A stretch of 64,000 bases of DNA, from NCBI GenBank assembly GCA_013397935.1, contig VZRN01005832.1, forward strand, positions 150,966 to 214,965, in the 5' to 3' direction. A program made the position numbers and the translations under genes. This DNA comes from Dasyornis broadbenti. Lineage: Eukaryota; Chordata; Aves; Passeriformes; Dasyornithidae. Shown in pieces: positions 1 to 9,700 of the stretch (positions are counted from its first letter, which is position 1; every line of letters starts with the position of its first letter). The notes beneath the pieces are model-generated. The model saw only the letters and a list, made by a program, of their open reading frames with translations, searched no databases and was not told the origin of the DNA.

Positions 1-2480
1 TGCTTAAATCTGAAGAGTAGAGTAAGTTTTCCAGTGAGCTTGGGCAGAATTTATGTGCTGAGCTGCTCAAATTAGTGCTTCTCTGGTTGTATTTATGGGT
101 GTTCCTCTACAGTCCTGGAGAAATTTCAGTTAAGTCTGAATATATGTCTTTGGATCTTCCACTACTAGGTAGCAGCAGACATGTGATTTTACATTTAAGT
201 ACTTAAAATCTTTACCAAATTCAATCCATTAATTATTTTTCTTTTTCCATTTGTCAGCATGTCATCACTTCCCATTTTATAATCAATATTCTACACTGTG
301 ATGATTTACCAATATATTCACTTTTTTTTTCTATAGACTTAACCAAACTGAAACTTTCATCTGTAAATTTTTGTATTTCTTCTCTTTGAAACCATTAATT
401 CAGTGGATAATCAGTTAAATAAAATAATCCCAAGAGCAGATTTGTAAGAACATTTTAACATGGAAAGTTAATCGCTGACAGTAGTCTCAAGCAGTTTCTG
501 AAAGATGGCTTTACTTTCTTACTGACCCCAGAACTTTGCAGCTTCTTTAACAAATAACTGATAGACTTAAAATGGTTCTGAAAGACAGTGAATTATGAAG
601 CTTTGTTCTTCTATTCATAGACTCATTAAATATGACTGAAGAAGATGGAGACAGCGGTTTTCCTTTGCAGAAGCCATTCTGGTTTGTTCCTCCTTAGTAA
701 TAATAGCGATGTGAATCCTACAGTTTTGCTTAACTTTGGTCAATTTGCTGTTTTGGAAATGATGCCTAGCAGGTCTGAAGTGACATGACCGACTCCTTTC
801 TTCATTTCTGTGCTTTTTTTTGTAAAGACAGTCTTCTTACTTCTAGTATCAAAAGGTGTTTTAAACTGAGAATTTAAATACTCTTGTTAGGTTAGCTGTG
901 CCAGTACAAAGCAGATGAGAAATATCTGCAGGCCTTAGTAACTAACTCACTGTCTTTTGGTGTATTATCCTGTATCTAGATCTCCTTCTTCTGACACACA
1001 AGCAGGTAATTTCCCCAGCTTTTCTTAGATATTCTCTTTTCCATTTTGCAGTTTCCATTTATTGCTTCTTTTATTTTCCTTAGGAATACAGACAATCTGA
1101 GTTGATTTCTTTTCTTTCATGTTTTCTTCTGATGGTGAAAGAATTTTTGTTATTTTCTGTTCCCTGATTGCTTTTCAAAATTTTTATACCTATTTCTCAT
1201 CTAGGAGTTTACTTACTCATGGAATAATTTCTTCTCTAGTTTTCAGAGGGATGGATTTCTATTGTTTACATTAAAGTACAAGAAAGATTGAGATTTGGTA
1301 CTACCTGAAACCAGCTTGTCCAAATGTCATCTTTAGACCTGTGTCATTTGAGAAATATCATTGGCACTGCTTTTAATTTTTTAATGGTGCACTTCTATGT
1401 GCCTTAGTTTTCTAAACCCTGAAATCAAATGAAAAATTCCATTTTCTCCCTATTCATGCTACATTTTTCTCCCTATTCATGCTATTATTTTAGCTGTAAT
1501 CTTCAACCTCTTTCCCTGCTAGCAAGCAGCTGGATCTACACAGGGGTGAAATTAAATTTTTAAGTAGATGCTCCAAACTGCTTATATAGAAAGAAGATGT
1601 CTTGGAATCCTGTAAGTATGTTTAAACTTCTTATGACAAATTTTCTCAGTAGTCACTTTAATTGCGTATCTTTTAGTGACAGGGTGGGATTTTATAGACT
1701 GGTAAAGAGCTTTAATGATTCCATAAACATCAGAATGCAAAGACATAAGCATTCATTGCATATTTTGCAAAATGCAGTCAATTTGACAGATCAATTTATA
1801 ACAAACCTAAGGACCATGGCCATTTTCAGGGCAGAAAGACTTCCCAGAAAGGAAAGGACTTGAGGATGGGCTGTGCTCATTGTGTTGCTGAGGGGGACAG
1901 CAATCTTGCTTCTTGGAGCTAGTGCCACCAGCTGCAGCAGAGGAGCTGCTTCTGCACTTACACTGTAATAAATGCATATGCTCTCCTCTGAGCTCATGCC
2001 TTTGCCATCATGCTAGGATGCTGCCTGCTGTGTTAATTCACCAGTAAGGAGACCTCAGGTCATACAATAATATGTGCCTTTACAGTCTGCCAGTATCCCC
2101 AGGACTGGCTATTAATTTTCAAGTCGTTGAATTTTCACTTAATGTACTGCAGCTCTCTGGAGCATGGTGAGTTTCTTTAACCATTAAAGCAGCTGTAAGC
2201 TGTATATATAAAATAATAACCAGATGATGTTGTGTAAAGAAGACAAAACACCACCTTGCATCGGAATAACCACTGGAAGGGGGATTATTTACATTTCTGT
2301 GCAACATTTCTGTGACAACTTGCCTCGAAGAAGGATGATGATGATGACTATAAAAAGGTTTGCTCCTTACACCGAGAACTCGGTGAACAGGTTACACTCC
2401 AGAAGTGCCGTATAGAGAGCTGCGAGCAAGGGCATCTCCGGGGGCACTGATTTGGGTTGGTGACAGCCTGAAGCCGAGAG
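1..2480. other. 5' flanking DNA, no gene seen
   Basis: AT-rich single-copy-looking sequence. Open frames are short (under 90 codons), lack family features and are judged to be chance. It contains a 23-bp-period direct duplication at 1445-1484 and a (GAT)4 run near 2335-2347. In other tetrapods the 3' end of GABRA2 lies further upstream; no GABRA2 exon was recognised here. Confidence 0.6.
1445..1484. repeat. Short tandem duplication, period 23 bp
   Basis: The 17-mer TCTCCCTATTCATGCTA occurs at 1445-1461 and again at 1468-1484 with no mismatch. It is a simple local duplication with no obvious function. Confidence 0.85.
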
Positions 2481-2489
2481 AACAAACAC

Positions 2490-3180
2490 GCGTTGTCTAA
2501 GCGCTGGTCCCGCCGGGACGTGCCCGCCCATCCCCACGGCCGGCCGGTCAAAGGCTGCGAGCGCGGAACCTCTGCTCTCCGCTTCCGCCGCCGCGGTGCT
2601 TTGCCTGCCCCGGGTTGGGGATGTGTGTGTGGGGTTGCTGGGGGGAATGTCTGGCTACTTTCCCGCCTACGTCTCCTGAGAGAGACAGGAGGAGGTAGCA
2701 GTCGAGAGGAGACAAGGAAAACAGGAATTAAAAAAACCCCATACCCTTGCGTTTTGCATGCCCTGGCGCATTTCACAGCGCAGCACCGCGCACCGTCCGC
2801 TTCCCGCCCGTCACTCCCCCGGGGCTCTCCGCGGCCGCGCAGAGCCGCCTGCAGCCGTAGAGCCTGCGCTGCTCGCGTCTCGTGGGCGCGGAATTCCCGC
2901 GGCTGCCCTTGCGCGTCCAGCGTGCCGCCTGCCTCCAGCACAGCTTCAGGGACTGCGGCTGGAGGGGTATGCTCCCTCTCCTGGGGGCGAACGACGGGAT
3001 GCCGGATGCCCCCTTCCCCGCGGCTGGGGCCGCCCTCCCCAAAATCTCGATGCTGGACGTAGAGCCGCGCAGTCCCCGCGGGTGTCCGCGCACATCCCTC
3101 GGCGCTTCTGCTCCCGGCTGCGGGTCTCCGCCTGGCAAGGCGGACCGGCTGCCTCTCTGAGAGCCGCCCTCTGAGCAGCT
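2490..3180. promoter_or_regulatory. Upstream CpG-rich block 1
   Basis: A sharp switch from AT-rich flank to GC-rich sequence dense in CG dinucleotides and GC-only runs, ending at about 3180 where the sequence returns to AT-rich. It looks like an unmethylated CpG island lying upstream of the probable GABRG1 promoter. Overlapping long open frames occur on both strands, as expected from stop-poor GC-rich DNA; none shows a domain. It could hold an alternative upstream first exon or a divergent transcript, which the sequence alone cannot settle. Confidence 0.6.
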
Positions 3181-3266
3181 TCAAAAATAGAAAGATTTTA
3201 ATGTATATGTATAGCTTTAAACATATATTTAACGTTTTATATATTCTGCCTATTTATATGTAGATG

Positions 3267-3277
3267 TATATATAAGG
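3267..3277 (+). promoter_or_regulatory. GABRG1: Candidate TATA box for GABRG1
   Basis: TATATATAAGG lies about 350 nt before the start codon, in the AT-rich gap between two CpG-rich blocks. A start of transcription near 3300 would give a leader of about 320 nt. An inverted CCAAT (ATTGG) lies near 3431, inside that leader rather than upstream. The surrounding 3195-3275 is full of TATA-like strings, so the exact element is uncertain. Confidence 0.35.
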
Positions 3278-3336
3278 TGTATTTCATCTCCCTCTTTGGC
3301 GAAAATACCAAATCACTGCCACCCTTTCTCTCAAGC

Positions 3337-3351
3337 ATGTTTCCCTTCTAG
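3337..3351 (+). other. Short upstream ORF (4 codons) in the probable 5' leader
   Basis: ATG at 3337 followed by three codons and TAG. It would lie near the cap if transcription starts around 3300. Its presence in the mRNA depends on the unproven start site. Confidence 0.3.
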
Positions 3352-3422
3352 TAAAGGAGGCTCCACCTCTGCTAGGGACTGATTCGCCCAGCAGTTTTTA
3401 GGATAATTTATGAAGCAACCTG

Positions 3423-3557
3423 ATGAGCCTATTGGACGAGTTGCGCGGTCCTTGCAGAGTGGGTTTCTACCTGTTTGGGTGTTTTATCTTATTTTTTTCT
3501 CCCCCTCCCCTCCCCTCCCTCTGCCTGCCGTGTGCCGGGGGGTGGTGGGATTGGTAG
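3423..3557 (+). other. In-frame upstream ORF (44 codons) ending 60 nt before GABRG1 ATG
   Basis: ATG at 3423 is in the GABRG1 frame and ends at the TAG of 3555-3557. It therefore cannot extend the receptor protein, but could act as a translational uORF. The TAG also proves that the receptor start is not further upstream within this exon. Confidence 0.35.
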
Positions 3558-3617
3558 GGTCGCTATTCCCCAGCCTCTCCGGAGGAAACTCGGGCAAGGG
3601 AGAGCGCCTTCACGCTC

Positions 3618-3709
3618 ATGGATGCATGGGGGGTGCCCGCGCCCCGCTGGATCCGCCGCCGTGGGGCCCGGCTGCTGCTGCTGCTGCTGACCGTGCGGCT
3701 GGGGAGCGG
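3618..3709 (+). CDS. GABRG1: GABRG1 exon 1 (coding part): start codon and signal peptide
   Basis: Codes residues 1-30 plus two bases of codon 31: a short N-region, basic RRRGAR, then a hydrophobic core of six leucines encoded by (CTG)6 at 3672-3689, ending LGSG. This is a classic secretory signal peptide. The start is chosen because the same frame has a stop at 3555-3557 and no other ATG between that stop and 3618. The initiation context is mediocre (C at -3, G at +4). The donor GTGAGT at 3710 is consensus, and the frame joins exon 2 exactly (GG|A). Too short to appear as a long ORF. The sequence before the Asp/Glu stretch is divergent from mammals, as is usual for signal peptides, but RGxRLxxLLLTxxLG is shared with mammalian gamma-1. 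Confidence 0.9.
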
Positions 3710-6700
3710 GTGAGTACGGCGGGGACCCCGCACCTGCCCCCGCTCGGCTCCCTGCGCATCGTGCCCCTGGCTGAGCTCGGGGGCTCCGGGCGGGCTGGGA
3801 GCGGGGGCGGGGGCAGGGGCAGAGGCAGGGGAGGTGGCGTGTTGCGCCGCCAAACTTCAACCAAAAAATGTGTCGGTGTTGCCGCTGTGGCTCCCGCGGG
3901 CGGCTGCGGCGGGAGCCGGCACCGGCAAAGTAAAACTTCAGCCGCATCCCACTTGTTCGCTGGACGGGTTGGTGAGTCCAGGCTCGGCTCGGTGCTGGGA
4001 AGAGCGCGTCCCCGCATGCTGGGGGCGGCCCGGCGAACGGAGCTCCCCGGCTCCGGTGCCGCCCGTCCGCGCCGGCGGCTGCGGCGGGAGGCGGCAGGAG
4101 CGCGACTGGCGCTGCCGCTCCTGCAGCTGCTGGTGCGGGGACACCCATCGCGGCAGTGGGACCTGGGCGCTGTGCGGGGGCCTCCCGCAAGGCACCCGCT
4201 CAGGCCACTGCTGCTCTCGGGAGAGGGATCGGGCTCACGCGTGGAATAGAGCAGGGCAGCTGCACAAGTCCTAGAAGTTGGAAACGTGCATGTTAAAGGA
4301 GAGTTAGAAAATTGAGCTGAAGGGCTCTGAAGAAACAACAGTTTGGTACAGCTGTGTACATGTGTTATTAGTACCCATAACAAGGAAAAGCAATGTGATA
4401 ATTCAGCTCCATTAATAACGCAGAGCTAATGTGGACCATTCCACAGGTTACACTCATAAAATCACAAAGCAGCACTGAAAGGGTATTTGACTGTTGCTCA
4501 GTGTGTCTTTCTTTTTAATGAAGGACCAAATTATCATTCTAGAAGATATAAAAATATGTAGTGTAAAGACTGGCAAAAAAATATAAAAGAAAGGGAAAAA
4601 AAAAACCTATTAACATTTTTTAAAGTCTATCTAGACCCCTTCACCACTCTGAATGATTTATCACTCTGTGTGAGGTATGTTGATCTCATCTTCAGAAGGC
4701 TGCTGTTATCCTAGTCAGAAATACCACTGGTTATACTTTTCTTAACCTCTGTCTTTTAAAACCTTGATAAATTATGGAAATATTTTTCAAAGGCATTGAT
4801 GAAAATTATACCAGTGCAGCTGTGCATCTTCAGAATTTTTCTTAATGATCATAGTGTACCTCAGGTGTGAAAGAAATTATCAAGTGGTTTGAGAGAAAAG
4901 AATATGCATGCTAATTTATCAGTTCAAAGACTTTGTTACAAAGGAGGAGGACTAGCTAAAAAAAATAATTTATTTTGCTTTGTTTGTGAAATTGTGGTTG
5001 GGATTATAAAACTAGGTGTAGATTATTATGTATGCATCTCATTAACATTACCATTTATAACTAAGTTGGTAAGAAATCTTCTGTGAGAAAAAGAGGTAAC
5101 TTACATGCATTATTTTGTTCTGTGTTCCAGGACATCTCAGATGAAATGCAACCTTTGGTATAAATATCCATGTATCTGAATCAACTATTTTCAGCCTTTA
5201 CTTTTTTTTCAGAGGCTACTTGGAAAAATGGTGTTTGAAAGATTTGAAAGACTCCCTGCCCCCCTTCCCCCCCTTTATTTTTTTTTTTTTAAGAAGTGAC
5301 CTGAAATGGACATGTTTTGGAAATCATGATTCTCTGGTACGTAGTACATTGCTATTCAGGGGTGTTTGCGGAGAGCTCAGGACCTCTGGTGCTCATTAAC
5401 AGTCTGCCACAAAGTAGGATGGAAATACTGTTTTTCTGCTTCTTTGGATGCCTCTCTGTAGTTTCAGCCCAAGATTTTCCTTGAAGTTCAAACTAAAACA
5501 CGGGAGTAATGCCTTTCTCAAGAATAGACCAGGTTACACCAGTTCTGCTTGTTTTTCTAAAACTATCTTGCAGAACCCAGTCTGCCTTTTCAACACCTAC
5601 TTTTAAAAGGATGCAAATTGTATTACTTTTAGTGTGCATTTATACACAAAGTACTTTGTATAAGTAAATTTGCTTCAGCTGTAACAAATGGAGTTAAAGC
5701 CTAAGCAAGGGCACTGGAAGTTGAGCCAAACCCAGAGTTTATTCTTTTAAGGTACTGCCACAAAAGCTGTTGCATGACATTACACCAAACTTCCCACACC
5801 AAAGTGCGGGAACTCTGTCCCATAAAACCTTTGTTTACCCCCAGTTCTTCACCTTCATCACTCACAGATCAGAATGGCCAAAGCACTTGATGTAATTTCA
5901 GGAGTCAGTATTTTGACGGACTTCCTTTGTCTACAGCAGACATCTCTTCTGTAGCAGAAATTGGGCTGTGAGCCTTTCTGCAATGTGTGTGCGGGGAAAG
6001 AGTACTTACCCAGCAGTCACTGCAGTCCTAAATGTTTGGCAAACCCATTATTCTTGTTGAATTCAAATAAACAGATAATTGATAGGCAGAGCAGAAGAAC
6101 TGACAATATAATTAGTATTATTTCCTTAGTTCCAACCGTACACGTGCACTATAACTGTAACATTTCTTCTAATTTATACTTCTTTAAATGGTATGTGCTG
6201 GTCAGCATGTGTAAAAGTATGTAAGTATGCTTAACTCTATTTTGACCATATCTTCCCCTTAGCTTTGTAATCTGATGTTCTAAATACAATTATAAATGCT
6301 CTGTTGAAGGGTAACTGTCAGCAGGTACAAATGTCAACTAATATTTTCTTTTTCATTTCAAAGTATCTGTTAGGAAAATATATAATACAGCCTACGTTGT
6401 CTTCTCATATAAATTCCTGGATCAGAGTTAAGCCTGTCATAACAACGTTGGTTTCTTAGTGCTTGATAATAGTGATTTACTGTTTCATTTGAACATCTGT
6501 GATGTTTATTCATTATTATCCTCACTCTTATGTGCTTTGTTCGTGATGTGACAGTGAAAAACTTGTTATTCAGCAGTCTCAGTGGTTTAAAATACAGTTT
6601 ATTTTATTAAAAGTTTGTTAATATTTTGCTTTGTTAGTATAAAGTTTAAAGAGCCATAAATATTGAGAAATACATTCTTTCCACATAATCTTCTTACAAT

Positions 6701-9700
6701 GGTTTCAAGGAAACCGTCGAACTATGTCAGTCCGTTAAAAAAACAAAAAGGCTGTCTGCAGATTTAACCAAATTTTCATTTACTTTTAACTTTCTGTTTG
6801 TTAAATATGCCTGATGCTAAAAAAAAGCATCTGTGCTACAAATTCAAGCCTTTCTGAGATGGACAGAAAAGGTTACAGGTGAGCACTTGTTGACCTTGTT
6901 CAAGTTCTTTTTCTGAATAAATAAGTCTGTCCACAGAGTAGATTACAAGGGGATTGGGGGAATAGCTGCTTTTTGTTTGAAGCTCTAGAGGAATTGTATT
7001 AATCTGGGTCAAACAGAACACTGAGTAGATAGGACCACTTAAATGGACCAGGTATATGCACTGTTTGAAAGTGAGTTGCTTTGCTTTGGGCTATCATATA
7101 TATAAACTAAAAGAGTCATGTAGGCTGAACTCACAGAAAACCAAAGGTGAGCTTCTCAAACCCCATTTCTGTAGTTCCATCTATTATAGAAGAGTAGTAG
7201 CACTTTTTGAACTACCTGCATAACTCTTTCTTGCACTGCATACTAAATTGATCATGTGCTTGAGTAAAATAACGATATCATAACTTATTTGGGAAAGAGC
7301 ACCAGAGACAATTGCTAATTATAAATTACTGTAACACACTGACAGGAATTTTTCAAAGGCTGGTGGATGACAATGACACTAACTTTTATTTCTTCATTTC
7401 TCTGAACAGTAATAATTTGTACAGAGTAATTCAGATGCAATTGAATTAATCTGAAGATGACACAGAAGTCCTGATTTTGCATTTTTGCACGTGCAAACAT
7501 TTCTTAAGACTGAAAATAGTGTGGTGAGTTTAGTGGCCTACAGGCCTATGTAAAAATTTGATTCTCTGTATATAAACTTAACATGGTAAATCATGCAGCA
7601 ACACTGAACTAATAGAGGTAACTAGAGAGACTAGGAAGATCATCAGGATTTCATCAGAACTGAACTTATTCTAAAGAAGAGGGCAATTTCAGTGATATCG
7701 ATACAATGGAAAGAAATAGTTTCCTATTAGTTTCCTGGTGATGTTCCAGTCAGTAGGATGTGTTGAGATAATCCAGTCTTATATAACAATGTATAAGAGG
7801 CTAAATGAAACCGGAGAATTTACCCTGGCTTCTGTATCAGGTTTGCTCCTTCATTTTAACTGAGTTCCTGCATACAGACTTCACAAAGAGGAATCCGATG
7901 AAGTGTTATACAGAATTTCTAGTCTAAGGTTTCTCTGGCTTCTGGCCAGTGGATCTCCCATTTTCTTCTGCTAGCAGAAAATGCCTGTTTTTTATTTTCC
8001 CAATGTAGCCTGCTACACCTGGCTCAGCCACGGGATCCCATGTCCATCTCTTTGTGGGGAAATAAAGATTTTGGTTGATACTTCTGGTTCTGCAGGGTAG
8101 CCTCAAGGTGTAGACCAATGGCTGCAGCTGCTCTTCAGGAACAGAGTGTGGTCTGCATCCATCTACTCTTCAACAAGGAAACCAGTCATCAGAGCTCTTC
8201 CTTTTTCTGACTGCCTCTGCCAAGTTGTGCCTTGACAAGAACTCAGAGCATCTCAAGTGAATCCTTAAAATTCTTAAAGAAATAGGCATTTTAGTCAGAA
8301 AATGTTCTTGTACCTTTCTCTTTCCAGCCTAGTCTTTCATAAAGTGTTGTAGAAACCTCCTCACCTCTGTGTGACAGGAAGTTCCAGATTAAATTCCAAG
8401 CAGTTGTTGTAGGATGAATGATCTAGTCCAAAATGAAAGTTCTGTACAAATGTGTCACAATTGGAGACACTCTATGCAGAATGGAAATTTCCATTGACCT
8501 GGACCCATACTACATTCATAAGAACTACTCTTTGAAGAAAATCCCTGGTATACGTAGCTTAAGAGACAACTTGATAGCCGCTTACATTTTTCTCTCAGGT
8601 AAGTAAACTGGGATACTTATATTTCTTCAGAAAATATTTAATTATTTGCTTAACCTCTTTTAAACCCTTTCCATTTTTTCTCTGAATAAGAGATACACAC
8701 AGAATATTGTTTCACTACTGCTACTTCATACTGCTCAGATATATTCTCACAGGATTAACTCCACTGCTGTTGAGGCGTAACTCATGTTCTTTTTGCTTTC
8801 TGCCTCCATCCTCAAATCCTTTTCTGTGTCACTGCATTTATCTCTGGTAAGGTGTGAATGGCTAATTCTGTGTTTCTAAATTTATATGCAGCAATTTTTC
8901 TTTGTTTTCAGGAAGATAGACAGACATAGTGAATAGGAAAAATCAGAGGTAGAATGAGGTACATTCCTTTGGACTAAATTATTTGATGTCCCCAATAGAT
9001 TGTTAGTCCTTTCCTTTAACAGAGTTTTCTTCTTGTTTAAGGCAGTGTACCATGAGGGATTAAGTATTATTATTTGTAGTAATGTAGTATTATTGTTCAA
9101 TTTTTCTGTCTGAATAAAGTTCAACTGGATAGAATTTATATTACGAAAAAATTGTAGCATCAAGTGTTAATTGAGGTTAACTGTCAATATAAGTCAAGAC
9201 ATTTTTTTTTTATTTCGTTGTCCAATATTAAATTTGCATGGCAGAAGAAATTATTTAGATGTATTTTGAAAATAAAGTGCTCTCACTTTTTTCTCTGGAG
9301 GAGAACAGTTCATGATCTCACCATCATACAGCCATTGAATATGTATTGGGTTGTATCAGACCTGTTGCAGGTGATCTATGGACCTGTACCTTAGATTCTT
9401 GCTTTGCCAGTGAGGGCCATCCAGCTGATGGCCCGTGGGTTGTGTCCAGCAGGGGACGACTTTGACTACCATAAATTTCAGTCACCATCTACCAAGATGT
9501 GTAATAATCCTATTTTAAAGACATGTTACATTTAATACACAATAAATTGCATCAGAGAATACGTAATTTTGCTCATAGAGACAGCAAGCTTTTGATTACA
9601 TGCTTTAGATATTTCCATTAGTCCTTACAGAGTGTATTCACCCTTTTATACAATTATTCATTAACTTAATTGACCTTTGGATTAGTCCATAATTGCCTAA

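Larger units (their letters stand above)
3410..3709 (+). other. Upstream ORF overlapping the GABRG1 start codon
   Basis: ATG at 3410 is in a different frame from the main start. It stays open through the end of exon 1 (100 codons); after splicing, exon 2 adds AGC TGA, so the spliced uORF would be 101 codons and would overlap the main start. Start context is weak (T at -3). Conditional on the transcript starting before 3410. Confidence 0.3.
3500..4245. promoter_or_regulatory. GABRG1: CpG-rich block 2 covering exon 1 and start of intron 1
   Basis: GC-rich, CpG-dense sequence that contains the exon 1 coding part and about 530 bp of intron 1, returning to AT-rich DNA after about 4250. It is the expected CpG-island setting of a neuronal gene's 5' end. 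Long open frames on both strands across it are GC artefacts. Confidence 0.7.

Noticed and set aside
2348..3184. 278-codon open frame on the minus strand, and overlapping plus-strand frames, in the GC-rich block
   Set aside because: Several long frames overlap on both strands, all are Arg/Pro/Gly/Ala-rich with no domain, as expected when stop codons are rare in GC-rich DNA.
4166..4186. RE1/NRSE-like silencer site (GGCGCTGT...GGGG)
   Set aside because: Only one half resembles the REST consensus (about 14 of 21 positions overall); the other half does not match.
3410..4249. 279-codon plus-strand open frame across exon 1 and intron 1
   Set aside because: It is out of frame with the receptor, runs through the consensus donor at 3710 and is compositional; only its 5' part is noted as a possible uORF.
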